Positions 14,394 to 22,362 of a stretch of DNA of 26,423 nt are shown one piece after another (position 1 is the first letter of the stretch; each line of letters begins with the position of its first letter). This stretch comes from JBJSXF01 sp046086225. GTDB taxonomy: Bacteria > Actinomycetota > Acidimicrobiia > IMCC26256 > PALSA-610. Where the stretch lies: positions 1 to 26,423 of the forward strand of contig JBJSXF010000141.1 in assembly GCA_046086225.1 (NCBI GenBank). Direction: 5' to 3'. Under the pieces are notes generated by a model. The model searched no databases, had not been told where the DNA came from, and saw nothing but the letters and a program-made list of their open reading frames with translations. A program made the position numbers and the translations under genes.

Positions 14394-16330
14394 TCGGCCG
14401 GGTCGGGGGCCAGGGTTCGGCGCCAGTACTCGAGCAACGTGAGCGGCCAGTTCTGGGTGATCCGGCCCGATGCGTTCTTGTACCAGCTGTTCACCGAAGA
14501 CGCTCCCCACGCCATGAGCGCGTTGGCGGCGTCGATCTCGGCGTTGAACGCGTCGTGCACCTCGGTGCGCACGTCGAGCGCGCGGTGTTCGCCCTCGAGG
14601 AGCAGGCGCAGGCAGCCGAGGATGTAGCGCACCCCGCATTCGGAGAAGTAGATGATCGAGCCGTTGATGACGATGTTGGTGTTCGGCCCGTAGAGGCAGA
14701 AGAGGTTGGGGAACCCGGGCACGGTCACGCCGAGGTAGGCGCGAGCTTCGCCCGCCCAGTGCTCGTGGAGGTCGATGCCGTCGCGTCCGGTCACCTGCAT
14801 CGGGGTCAGGAAGTGCGAGGCGGCGAAGCCGGTGCCGTAGATGATGACGTCGAACCCGTGGTCGGTGCCGTTGACGGTGCGGATCCCCGAGGGCGTGATC
14901 GCGGCGATGCCCTCGGTGTGGAGCGTCACGTTGTCGCCTCGCAGTGCCTGGGGCCAGGCGCCGTCGTCGCGGATCAGTCGCTTGGCGGCCGGGGGGTAGT
15001 CGGGGATCGCGGCGGCGAGCAGGTCGGGCCGCCCGGCGAACTCGTTCTCGAGGTGCGCGACGAGCAGCATGCGGACGAGATCGTTGGCCGCGCTCACCGA
15101 TCCGGGGCCGCCCGTCCATTCGGGATCGACGCGCACACCCTCCAGGGCGCCGTCCCCCATGCGCCAGAAGATCCAGAAGCGGTTCCACTCGGCGTAGGCG
15201 GGGATGTTGGCGTAGCACCAGCGCAGGCCGGCCCCCACCGGCTGCCGGTATTCGGGGGTGGGTGCGAACCACGGCGGCGTGCGTTGGAACACGTGGAGCT
15301 CGCCTGCGACCGGAGCGATCTCGGGCACGAACTGGGCGGCGCTGGCCCCGGTGCCGATGACCGCGACCCGCTTGCCCGTGAGGTCCACCGAGTGGTCCCA
15401 CCGGGCCGAGTGGAAGGCGGGACCGGTGAACGAGCCGAGGCCGTCGATCTCGGGGAGGAGCGGTCGGTTGAGCTGGCCGACCGCGCTGATGAGCACCTCG
15501 GCAGTGAGCTCGGTTTCGTTGCCGTCGGCGGCCCGGATCTGCACGCGCCAGTGGGCGTCGCGCTCCGACCACCGGGCCCCGAGCACCTCGGTGTCGAAGC
15601 GGATGTGCGGCCGCAGGCCGAAGGTGTCGGCGCACTCGCGGAAGTAGCCGAGCAGCACATCGTGAGTCGAGAAGTGGAACGGCCAGTCGTGTCTTTGTGC
15701 GAACGAGTAGGAGTAGTTGTGGTTCGGATTGTCGACCCGGCAACCCGGATACGTGTTCTCGAGCCAGGTGCCCCCGACGTCGGCGTTCTTCTCGAGGATC
15801 GTGAACGGGATCCCGGCCTGGGTGAGGCGGTGCGCGGCGAGCAGACCCGACATGCCCGCCCCGATGATGATCGCCGAGACGGACCGGCCGGGGGCGATGG
15901 CGTCGGCCCGCCAGCCCGGGGCTCGGCGGTCCTCGCCCCGGAATCCGAGCTCCTCGTCGAGGAGCGGCACGTACTCGTGCATCGAACCGCCGCCGACGCA
16001 GTGCTCCATGATGCGAGCGAGATCGGACTCGGTGGGCGGTGCGGCGTGGATGCTCCCGCCGTCGCGGTAGGCCACGAGCGCGACGAACGCCAGCTCCCGG
16101 ATCTCGGTCTGCTGCGCGTCGGTCAGGCCGCACTGGGGCAGCGCGCCGAGGAGCGGGTCGACCTTCAGGTGCTCCCGCAGCAGTCCGAGGTCGCCGGTGA
16201 GGTAGGCGAGGGCGGGGAGCAGGGGCGGGAGCTCGGCGTCGAGCAGCGCAGCGCGGATCTCGTCGTCGGATGCCGTGAGCGGCTGCGAGGCGTCGACGAA
16301 CGGGCTCGGGGAGGTCACCGCGTCGCGCAC
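14378..16330 (-). CDS. Flavin-containing monooxygenase, Baeyer-Villiger type
   Basis: A 650-residue cytoplasmic FAD- and NADPH-dependent monooxygenase. The first roughly 150 residues are a helical extension seen in some long members. Then come the FAD-binding GAGMSG (near residue 155), the fingerprint F-x-G-x3-H-x3-W as FTGPAFHSARW (near 301-311), and the NADPH-binding GTGASA. A DVIIYGTGF segment and GPNTNIVINGS follow near the C-terminus. Type I Baeyer-Villiger enzymes turn ketones into esters or lactones; the substrate is unknown. GTG 16330 is chosen as the first start after the divergent promoter; GTG 16318 is the alternative. The frame stays open upstream only as antisense of the ALDH gene. 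The neighbouring aldehyde dehydrogenase could oxidise products downstream of ester hydrolysis. Confidence 0.85.
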   Translation of the reverse strand: MRDAVTSPSPFVDASQPLTASDDEIRAALLDAELPPLLPALAYLTGDLGLLREHLKVDPLLGALPQCGLTDAQQTEIRELAFVALVAYRDGGSIHAAPPTESDLARIMEHCVGGGSMHEYVPLLDEELGFRGEDRRAPGWRADAIAPGRSVSAIIIGAGMSGLLAAHRLTQAGIPFTILEKNADVGGTWLENTYPGCRVDNPNHNYSYSFAQRHDWPFHFSTHDVLLGYFRECADTFGLRPHIRFDTEVLGARWSERDAHWRVQIRAADGNETELTAEVLISAVGQLNRPLLPEIDGLGSFTGPAFHSARWDHSVDLTGKRVAVIGTGASAAQFVPEIAPVAGELHVFQRTPPWFAPTPEYRQPVGAGLRWCYANIPAYAEWNRFWIFWRMGDGALEGVRVDPEWTGGPGSVSAANDLVRMLLVAHLENEFAGRPDLLAAAIPDYPPAAKRLIRDDGAWPQALRGDNVTLHTEGIAAITPSGIRTVNGTDHGFDVIIYGTGFAASHFLTPMQVTGRDGIDLHEHWAGEARAYLGVTVPGFPNLFCLYGPNTNIVINGSIIYFSECGVRYILGCLRLLLEGEHRALDVRTEVHDAFNAEIDAANALMAWGASSVNSWYKNASGRITQNWPLTLLEYWRRTLAPDPADYRFD

Positions 16331-16354
16331 GCCGCCATCTTCGCGCCACCCGTC

Positions 16355-16360
16355 TAGGTT
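16355..16360 (+). promoter_or_regulatory. Candidate -10 hexamer of the aldehyde dehydrogenase unit
   Basis: TAGGTT at 16355-16360, about 25 bases before the ATG at 16385, would give a short leader carrying GGAGG (16376-16380). On the opposite strand TAGACG (16351-16356) could serve the divergent monooxygenase, so the two promoters would nearly coincide. No clear -35 is visible. Confidence 0.35.
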
Positions 16361-16384
16361 GTGCCGAGCCCCGACGGAGGCCCC

Positions 16385-17770
16385 ATGACCATCGCCACGA
16401 TCAACCCCGCGACCGGCGAGACCCTCGCTCGCTACCCGGCGATGACCGACGCCGAGGTCGACGCCCGGCTCGACCGGGCGGCCACCGCCGTCCGCGGCTT
16501 CGGCCGCACCACCTTCGCCGATCGGGCGGGGGTGCTCCGGGGTGTCGCCGATCTCCTCGAGGTTCGCCTCGACGAGATCGCGGCCCTCGTCACCCTCGAG
16601 ATGGGCACGACCCTCGCCGCATCCCGCAATGAGGTGGAGAAGTGCGCCCGCACCTGCCGCTGGTACGCCGACGCGGCCCCGCGGCTCCTCGCCGATGAAC
16701 CCGTCGATGCGGCCGCGGTCGGGGCCGGCCGGGCGTTCGTCACCTACCAGCCGCTCGGCGTCATCCTGGCGGTCATGCCGTGGAACCTCCCGATCTGGCA
16801 GGTGATCCGGTACGTCGCCCCGTCGTTCATGGCCGGCAACGTCACCCTGCTCAAGCATGCCGACAACGTGCCGCAGTGTGCCGAGCTGCTCGAGTCGCTC
16901 TTCGCCGCAGCGGGCGCGCCCGACGGCGTGTTCCAGCACCTCCGGGTCGAGACCGATGCGGTCGACGCCCTGATCCGGGATCGTCGGGTCGCGGCGGTGA
17001 TGTTCACCGGAAGCTCGTCGGCCGGGATGGTGGTCGCCGGGGCGGCCGGCGCAGCGTTGAAGAAGTCGGTGCTCGAGCTCGGCGGTAGCGACCCCTTCGT
17101 CGTGATGCCCTCGGCCGATCTCGACACGGCGGTCGAGGTCGGGGTGCGGTCCCGGTGCATCATCAACGGGCAGAGCTGCATCGCGGCCAAGCGCTTCATC
17201 GTGCACGCGGCGGTCTATGACGACTTCCGCGACCGCTTCGTCGATCGCATGGGCGCCCAGCGCCTCGGCGATCCGAACGATCCGGCTTCCGACATCGGCC
17301 CGCTCGCTCGCGAGCGGGGTCGGACCACCGTGGAGGCGCTCGTCGCCGACGCGGTCGGGGCCGGAGCACGGGTGCTGTGCGGGGGCGAGCGTCCCGACCG
17401 TCCGGGTTGGTACACGCCGGCGACGGTCGTCGAGGGGGTCGGATCGGGGATGGCCCTGCACCGCGAGGAGGCGTTCGGGCCGCTCGCCGCGCTGTACCGG
17501 GCCGACGATCTCGACCGCGCGCTCGCGATCGCCAACGACACGCCCTACGGCCTGGGCGCCGTCCTCTGGTCGAACGAACCCGAAGAGCAGGCGCGAGCCG
17601 TTCGTGACATCGAGGCCGGTTCGGTGACCGTGAACGGCATGACGATCTCGTACCCCGAGCTCCCGTTCGGCGGGGTGAAGGGGTCCGGATTCGGCCGCGA
17701 GCTCGGCAGTGTCGGGATCCGCGAGTTCTGCAACGTCAAGTCGGTGTGGGTCGGCCCGACCACCGGCTGA
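16385..17770 (+). CDS. NAD(P)-dependent aldehyde dehydrogenase (succinate-semialdehyde dehydrogenase-like)
   Basis: A 461-residue cytoplasmic enzyme oxidising an aldehyde to the acid. Conserved elements: INPATGE at the N-terminus, the oxyanion Asn in MPWNLPIWQ, the cofactor loop FTGSSSAG, the general base E231 in ELGGSDPFVV, the catalytic C265 in NGQSCIAAKR, and EEAFGPLAALY plus LPFGGVKGSGFGRELG near the end. The overall pattern resembles GabD/GabD2-type succinate-semialdehyde dehydrogenases. Substrate cannot be fixed; small aliphatic aldehydes are possible. ATG 16385 has a GGAGG four bases upstream; the longer frame from 16361 lacks one. It is divergent from the monooxygenase and followed 15 bases later by the GDT1 gene. 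Confidence 0.9.
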   Translation: MTIATINPATGETLARYPAMTDAEVDARLDRAATAVRGFGRTTFADRAGVLRGVADLLEVRLDEIAALVTLEMGTTLAASRNEVEKCARTCRWYADAAPRLLADEPVDAAAVGAGRAFVTYQPLGVILAVMPWNLPIWQVIRYVAPSFMAGNVTLLKHADNVPQCAELLESLFAAAGAPDGVFQHLRVETDAVDALIRDRRVAAVMFTGSSSAGMVVAGAAGAALKKSVLELGGSDPFVVMPSADLDTAVEVGVRSRCIINGQSCIAAKRFIVHAAVYDDFRDRFVDRMGAQRLGDPNDPASDIGPLARERGRTTVEALVADAVGAGARVLCGGERPDRPGWYTPATVVEGVGSGMALHREEAFGPLAALYRADDLDRALAIANDTPYGLGAVLWSNEPEEQARAVRDIEAGSVTVNGMTISYPELPFGGVKGSGFGRELGSVGIREFCNVKSVWVGPTTG

Positions 17771-17785
17771 CCGGGGCGCGATCGG

Positions 17786-18352
17786 GTGTCGGCGTTCCTG
17801 ATCAGCTTCGGCATCATCTTCGCCGCCGAGTTGGGCGACAAGAGCCAGCTCATGGCCCTCACGTTCGCGGCGCGGTACCGGGCCCTCACGATCTTGCTCG
17901 CCATTACGGCGGCGACGGCCGTCGTGCACCTGGTGAGCGTGCTCGTCGGCGCCGTGCTCGGCGTGGCGCTCCCCACCGACCTGATCTCGATCGTGGGCGG
18001 TCTCGCCTTCCTCGGCTTCGGGGCGTGGACGCTGCGAGGGGACACGCTCGACGAGAGCGACGAGGAGCGGGCCGCGCGGGGTGGCCGCTCGGTCTTCTGG
18101 ACGGTCGCCATCGCATTCTTCCTCGCCGAGCTGGGTGACAAGACGATGCTCGCCACCGTGACCCTCGCCACCGACCACGGCGCCGTGGGCACATGGCTCG
18201 GCTCGACGCTGGGAATGGTCGCGGCCGACGCCCTGGCGATCCTCGTCGGCCGGCAGCTCGGGACCCGACTGCCCGAGCGGACGATCCGGATCGGCGCCGC
18301 GGTGCTCTTCTTCGGATTCGGTGTGCTCCTGATCACGGAGGGATTGCGATGA
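17786..18352 (+). CDS. GDT1/TMEM165 (UPF0016) family cation exporter
   Basis: A 188-residue membrane protein with six predicted helices in two repeats. Each repeat carries the family signature E-x-G-D-K-[ST]: E15-L-G-D18-K-S and E115-L-G-D118-K-T. Members are Ca2+/Mn2+:H+ antiporters; bacterial homologues such as Mnx/MneA protect against manganese. Mn2+ or Ca2+ export is inferred from family. The GTG start follows the ALDH stop by 15 bases without a clear ribosome-binding site, so coupling or an own promoter is possible; no yybP-ykoY leader fits in the gap. Its stop overlaps the ATG of the stress-protein gene (ATGA). Confidence 0.9.
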   Translation: MSAFLISFGIIFAAELGDKSQLMALTFAARYRALTILLAITAATAVVHLVSVLVGAVLGVALPTDLISIVGGLAFLGFGAWTLRGDTLDESDEERAARGGRSVFWTVAIAFFLAELGDKTMLATVTLATDHGAVGTWLGSTLGMVAADALAILVGRQLGTRLPERTIRIGAAVLFFGFGVLLITEGLR

Positions 18353-18759
18353 CCGGACGGGTGGTGGTCGGCTACGACGGCTCGGAAGACGCCGTTCGGG
18401 CCCTGCGGTGGGCGGCGGCGCACGCTCGCGCGATCGGGGTCGGGCTCGAGATCGTCCACGCGTACGACTACCCCTACCTCGACCGCCTCGGCGTCGACCT
18501 GCGTCGTGAGCTGCGCGACGAGGCACTCGCCGTGGTTCACGACGGGCTGCGGCTCGTGACCGACGCCGAGCCCGCGGTGACCGCGACCGTGGTCGTGGAG
18601 GTCGGTGAGCCGGGAGCGGTCCTCGTCGGCCGTTGCACCGACGCCGATCACCTCGTGGTGGGGCGGCGAGGTGTCCGCGGCGCGCACCCCGGGACCCTCG
18701 GATCGGTCGCGCCGCGCTGCCTGCACCGTGCGCCCGGCTCGGTGACCGTCATCCGCTGA
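18349..18759 (+). CDS. Universal stress protein, UspA family
   Basis: A 136-residue cytoplasmic protein with a single Usp domain. It begins RVVVGYDGSEDAVRALRWA, the typical first strand and helix. It ends with the ATP-binding signature G-x2-G-x9-G-S, seen as GRRG...LGS before a final strand SVTVIR. Such ATP-binding members act as stress or energy sensors; the partner is unknown. ATG 18349 overlaps the exporter's stop codon, and GGAGGG (18337-18342) is six bases upstream, so translation is tightly coupled to the exporter. Cotranscription with a metal exporter suggests a stress link, by inference only. Confidence 0.88.
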   Translation: MTGRVVVGYDGSEDAVRALRWAAAHARAIGVGLEIVHAYDYPYLDRLGVDLRRELRDEALAVVHDGLRLVTDAEPAVTATVVVEVGEPGAVLVGRCTDADHLVVGRRGVRGAHPGTLGSVAPRCLHRAPGSVTVIR

Positions 18760-18815
18760 CCGAGCATCATGTGATCGGAGGCGACCGGCGGCGGCCGGGT
18801 CCGGATCCGCGGCGA

Positions 18816-18821
18816 TACGGT
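18816..18821 (+). promoter_or_regulatory. -10 hexamer for leaderless SDR transcript
   Basis: TACGGT ends exactly six bases before the GTG at 18828, and no Shine-Dalgarno is present. The spacing predicts that transcription starts at or next to the start codon. It matches the same arrangement seen before pheA, zwf and the winged-helix gene. Confidence 0.6.
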
Positions 18822-18827
18822 CGGAGC

Positions 18828-19733
18828 GTGGAACTCACCGACACCCGCATTCTCGTCACCGGGGCGACCGGCCAGGTCGCGCTCCCGGTGGCCCTCGCCC
18901 TCGCCGCGCGCAACGAGGTCACGGCCGTGGCCCGATTCACCGATGCCGCCCGCCGCGTGCAGCTCGAGGCGGCCGGGATCCGTTGCGTGCCCGCCGATCT
19001 CGCCCGGGGCGATCTCGACGGAGTGCCGACCGAGGTCGATTACGTGTGCAACTTCGCGGTCGTGAAGTCGAACAAGTGGGACCTCGACCTCGCCGGCAAC
19101 GCCGAGGCGCCCGGGTTGCTCATGGCGCACTGCCGGACGGCCCGGGCCTTCCTCCACTGCTCCTCGACCGGCGTGTACGAAGCAGCCGACGGTCGCCCCC
19201 AGCGGGAGACCGATCCGCTCGGCGACAACCACCGGGTGATGATGCCGACGTACAGCATCTCGAAGATCGCGGCCGAGGCCGTGGTGCGCACGACGGCCCG
19301 GATCTTCGGGGTGCCGACGACCATTGCGCGGCTCAACGTGCCCTACGGCGATCACGGCGGCTGGCCCGCGTTCCACCTGGCGTTGATCCTCGCCGGGCAT
19401 CCGGTGCCGGTCCGGGGCGACGTCCCCAACCGGTTCAATCCGATCCACGAGGACGACATCATCGCGACCCTTCCCGCGCTGCTCGGGGCGGCGAGCGTCC
19501 CGGCGACGATCGTGAACTGGGGTGGCGACGAGGAGGTCTCGATCGAGGAGTGGTGCGAGTACCTCGCGGCCCTCACCGGCACCGAGGCGCGCTGTGAGCC
19601 CTCGACCGCGACCATCGGCGGCATCCCGACCGACAACACGCGCCGCACCGAGCTGGCCGGGCCGACCCGGGTGAGCTGGCGCGACGGCATGCGGCGCATG
19701 GTCGCCGCGGTGGCGCCCGACCGCCTCGTCTGA
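18828..19733 (+). CDS. NAD(P)-dependent extended SDR (epimerase/dehydratase-like)
   Basis: A 301-residue Rossmann-fold oxidoreductase or epimerase. The cofactor motif is VTGATGQVA, a G-x2-G-x2-A variant of the usual GxxGxxG. The catalytic Tyr142 and Lys146 are in YSISK, with a Ser in HCSSTGVYE before them. FNPIHEDDI and a NWGG segment resemble the C-terminal substrate-binding part of NAD-dependent epimerases. Substrate is unknown. The GTG start is supported by the promoter six bases upstream and by the onset of the fold. A hairpin follows the stop codon, and the copper amine oxidase lies 77 bases downstream. Confidence 0.82.
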   Translation: MELTDTRILVTGATGQVALPVALALAARNEVTAVARFTDAARRVQLEAAGIRCVPADLARGDLDGVPTEVDYVCNFAVVKSNKWDLDLAGNAEAPGLLMAHCRTARAFLHCSSTGVYEAADGRPQRETDPLGDNHRVMMPTYSISKIAAEAVVRTTARIFGVPTTIARLNVPYGDHGGWPAFHLALILAGHPVPVRGDVPNRFNPIHEDDIIATLPALLGAASVPATIVNWGGDEEVSIEEWCEYLAALTGTEARCEPSTATIGGIPTDNTRRTELAGPTRVSWRDGMRRMVAAVAPDRLV

Positions 19734-19737
19734 GCGG

Positions 19738-19767
19738 CCGCGGCCCGGCATCGGCCGGTCGCCGCGG
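19738..19767 (+). terminator. GC hairpin behind the SDR gene, weak terminator candidate
   Basis: CCGCGGC (19738-19744) pairs with GCCGCGG (19761-19767), with a further CCGG/CCGG pairing inside. It starts five bases after the stop codon. There is no T tract, and a candidate -10 TAGCGT for the amine oxidase follows at 19771-19776. Confidence 0.35.
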
Positions 19768-19810
19768 GGCTAGCGTGCGGCCCGTTCGGCCGTCCGACCG
19801 GGAGCGCCCG

Positions 19811-21715
19811 ATGCCCGCCAGTCATCCGCTTGACCTGCTCACCGCCGAGGAGATCGAGGCTGCAGTCGCCACCGTGCGGGCGACCGGCCGGATCGGCGAC
19901 GACGCGCTCTTTGCGAGCGTCGTGCTCCACGAGCCCGAGAAACACGATCTGGCCGCGTGGGCCCCGGGTGATCCGGTGGCGAGGCGCGTGCGCCTCGTCA
20001 TCGTGCCGGGCCCCGAGCCGACGGTCGTCGAGGCGATCGTCCGGATCGACCCGACCGAGGTCGAGTCGTGGGTCGAGGTTCCCGACGCCCGTCCTGCGCT
20101 CCTCATGACCGAATCGTTCGACGCGATCCTGGCGATTCGCGAGCATCCCGAGTTCATCGCCGCGATCGAGCGCCGGGGCATTCCCGCGTCGCGGATCGAC
20201 GACGTGCAGATCGACCCGTGGCCCGCCGGTGCGTTCGGGTACGGCGTCGAAGACGGGCGGCGGCTCGCCCGCTGCATCTGCTTCCTGCGCGACGACGCGA
20301 CCGACAACGGCTACGCCCGCCCGATCGAGGGTCTCGTGGTCCACTTCGATCTCGGTCGCGGTGAGGTGCTCGAGGTCATCGACCGGGGCGTCGTGCCGTT
20401 GCCGCCCGACCGGGCGAACTGGTACGCGGAGGATCAGCCCCGCCTGCGTGACGATCTCAAGGAGATCTCGATCACCCAGCCCGACGGGCCGAGCTTCACT
20501 GTCGAGGGCAACCTCGTGCAGTGGCAGAAGTGGCAGATGCGTCTCGGCTTCGATCCGTACGAGGGGCTCGTGCTGCACCAGGTGGCGTACGACGACGACG
20601 GGCGGGTCCGGCCGATCCTCCACCGGGCGTCGATCTCGGAGATGGTCGTGCCCTACGGCGACGCGAGCGAGGCGCACGGCTGGAAGAACGCGTTCGACGC
20701 CGGTGAGTGGGGGCTCGGGCGCATGACCCAGTCGCTCGTCCTCGGCTGCGACTGCCTGGGCGAGATCCACTACTTCGACGTGCCGATGGCGACCGAGCAG
20801 GGTCAGCCGTACGTGCTCGCGAACGCGATCTGTATGCACGAGGAGGACTACGGGATCCTCTGGAAGCACAACGACCTGCACGGTGGGACCAACGAGGTAC
20901 GTCGCTCGCGTCGGCTCGTGGTGAGCTTCGTCGCCACGGTCGGCAACTACGAGTACGGCTTCTACTGGTACCTGTACCTCGACGGGAACATCCAGCTCGA
21001 GACCAAGCTCACCGGGATCGTGTCGCCCATGGCGGTGGCGCCGGGCGAGGTGCCCCCGTTCGCCAACCTGATCGCGCCCGGCCTCGCCGCCCCCCACCAC
21101 CAGCACATGTTCAGCGCCCGCCTCGACTTCGACGTCGACGGCGCGGCCAACTCCGTGCACGAGGTGGAGGCGGAGACGGTCCCGCCCGGGCCCGACAACC
21201 CGTGGCGCAACGCCTTCCGCCCGAAGGTCACCCGCCTCGACACCGAGCAGGCGGCGCAGCGGGACATGGACGCGGCGACCAGCCGCACGTGGCGGATCGT
21301 CAACGAGCACTCCCGCAATCGCCTCGGCAACCCGGTGGCGTACAAGCTCATCCCGACGATGAGCACCCCGACCCTGCTCGCCGACCCCGACTCCAGCGTC
21401 GGTCGCCGAGCCGGGTTCGCCCGCCACAACCTCTGGGTCACGCCCTACGCACCCGACGAGCGTCGGGCCGCCGGCGAGTACCCCAACCAATCGGCCGGGG
21501 GCGACGGACTCCCACGGTGGACCGCAGCCGACCGGTCGATCGTCGACACCGACATCGTGGTCTGGTACACGTTCGGCGTCACCCACTTCGTGCGGCCCGA
21601 GGACTGGCCGGTCATGCCGGTGGAGTACACCGGCTTCCTGCTCAGCCCCTACGGCTTCTTCGACCGCAACCCCACCCTCGACCTGCCGCCCCCCGCCGGG
21701 TCGTGCCACGCGTGA
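19811..21715 (+). CDS. Copper-containing primary amine oxidase (TPQ enzyme), cytosolic
   Basis: Oxidises primary amines to aldehydes with release of ammonia and hydrogen peroxide. The 634-residue protein matches the bacterial phenylethylamine/histamine oxidase type in length and landmarks. The TPQ precursor is Tyr380 in GNYEYG, and the catalytic base is Asp296 in FDAGEWGLG. The copper ligands are H430 and H432 in HHQHMF and H592 in VTHFVRPEDWPVMP. These positions are within a few residues of the Arthrobacter globiformis enzyme. No signal peptide is present, so it should be cytoplasmic. ATG 19811 has GGGAG six bases upstream, and TAGCGT (19771-19776) may be its -10. It converges on the carbonic anhydrase gene 31 bases downstream. 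Its aldehyde products could feed aldehyde dehydrogenases such as the one at 16385. Confidence 0.94.
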   Translation: MPASHPLDLLTAEEIEAAVATVRATGRIGDDALFASVVLHEPEKHDLAAWAPGDPVARRVRLVIVPGPEPTVVEAIVRIDPTEVESWVEVPDARPALLMTESFDAILAIREHPEFIAAIERRGIPASRIDDVQIDPWPAGAFGYGVEDGRRLARCICFLRDDATDNGYARPIEGLVVHFDLGRGEVLEVIDRGVVPLPPDRANWYAEDQPRLRDDLKEISITQPDGPSFTVEGNLVQWQKWQMRLGFDPYEGLVLHQVAYDDDGRVRPILHRASISEMVVPYGDASEAHGWKNAFDAGEWGLGRMTQSLVLGCDCLGEIHYFDVPMATEQGQPYVLANAICMHEEDYGILWKHNDLHGGTNEVRRSRRLVVSFVATVGNYEYGFYWYLYLDGNIQLETKLTGIVSPMAVAPGEVPPFANLIAPGLAAPHHQHMFSARLDFDVDGAANSVHEVEAETVPPGPDNPWRNAFRPKVTRLDTEQAAQRDMDAATSRTWRIVNEHSRNRLGNPVAYKLIPTMSTPTLLADPDSSVGRRAGFARHNLWVTPYAPDERRAAGEYPNQSAGGDGLPRWTAADRSIVDTDIVVWYTFGVTHFVRPEDWPVMPVEYTGFLLSPYGFFDRNPTLDLPPPAGSCHA

Positions 21716-21746
21716 GGCGGCCGCACTCCACGGGGCGCTGCGTAGG

Positions 21747-22232
21747 TCAGGGACGCTCGACCCGGATGACGTCGCCGATCTCGCCGCTCTCGACGTCGTA
21801 GACGAGTCCGGCGATTAGCCGCACCGGACCCAGGTGGGGCGTCTCGGTGAGGAGGGCGAGGTCCTCCCGCAACGCGGTTGCGTGGTCGATGATCGGGTAG
21901 AAGCCGAGGTCGGTGCCGGTCCGGGCTCGCAACTCGTCGTCGGTGACCCCGGCAAGCGAGCAGCCGGTGTGCTGCATGACGACCACCGTGTCCACACCGA
22001 GCAGATGGCTGGACAGGGCCAGGCTCCGCAGCACGTCGTCGGTCACCCGGCCACCTGCGTTGCGGATCACGTGGGCCTCGCCGAGGTGCAGGCCGAGCAC
22101 GGCGAACACGTCGATGCGCGCGTCCATGCAGGTGACGATGGCGATGTGCCGGCTCGGGCGCGGGTCGGTAACGCTGGCGCGGGCCGCGGCGTACCCCTCG
22201 TTCGCGTCCAGCAGTTTGCGGATTTCAGGCAT
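21747..22232 (-). CDS. Beta-carbonic anhydrase, mycobacterial Rv1284-like
   Basis: A 161-residue cytoplasmic zinc enzyme interconverting CO2 and bicarbonate. Zinc ligands are visible as C35 and D37 in CMDARID and H88 and C91 in QHTGC, with the Asp-Arg dyad D37-R39. GEAHVIRNAGGRVTDDVLRSL is the conserved core and resembles Rv1284. ATG 22232 is chosen because the frame farther upstream runs into the antisense of the tRNA. The start lies 27 bases after the encoded CCA end of tRNA-Ser on the same strand, so the mRNA is probably released by tRNA 3' processing or read through from the tRNA promoter. No strong ribosome-binding site is present; GAGG sits rather far upstream. Confidence 0.9.
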   Translation of the reverse strand: MPEIRKLLDANEGYAAARASVTDPRPSRHIAIVTCMDARIDVFAVLGLHLGEAHVIRNAGGRVTDDVLRSLALSSHLLGVDTVVVMQHTGCSLAGVTDDELRARTGTDLGFYPIIDHATALREDLALLTETPHLGPVRLIAGLVYDVESGEIGDVIRVERP

Positions 22233-22259
22233 GGTGGTGATGTGGTCCTCGGGCCCGGG

Positions 22260-22347
22260 TGGCGGAGGGAGTGGGATTCGAACCCACGGAGACTTGCGCC
22301 TCAACGGTTTTCAAGACCGTCCCGTTCGTCCGCTCCGGCATCCCTCC
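22260..22347 (-). tRNA. tRNA-Ser (anticodon TGA)
   Basis: The minus strand folds as a class II tRNA. The acceptor stem is GGAGGGA with TCCCTCC (22264-22270) and the discriminator is G at 22263. The 3' CCA is genome-encoded (22262-22260). The anticodon stem is ACGGT/ACCGT with loop CTTGAAA, placing anticodon TGA at 22311-22313. A long variable arm GAGGC-GCAA-GTCTC and T-arm GTGGG TTCGAAT CCCAC complete it. The long variable arm and anticodon agree on serine (UCN codons). Confidence 0.97.
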
Positions 22348-22356
22348 CGGAGCCGA

Positions 22357-22362
22357 ACCCTA
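22357..22362 (-). promoter_or_regulatory. Candidate -10 of the tRNA-Ser promoter
   Basis: On the minus strand TAGGGT ends nine bases before the first tRNA base. Its first three bases are the TAG stop codon of the upstream winged-helix gene. No -35 is obvious. It would allow tRNA transcription independent of the regulator gene. Confidence 0.4.

Noticed and set aside
14183..16357. 724-codon plus-strand frame opposite the monooxygenase
   Set aside because: It is antisense of the FAD/NADPH-binding protein and has no recognisable fold.
16331..18526. Upstream extension of the monooxygenase frame
   Set aside because: It runs antisense through the ALDH and GDT1 genes and has Arg/Gly-rich shadow composition.
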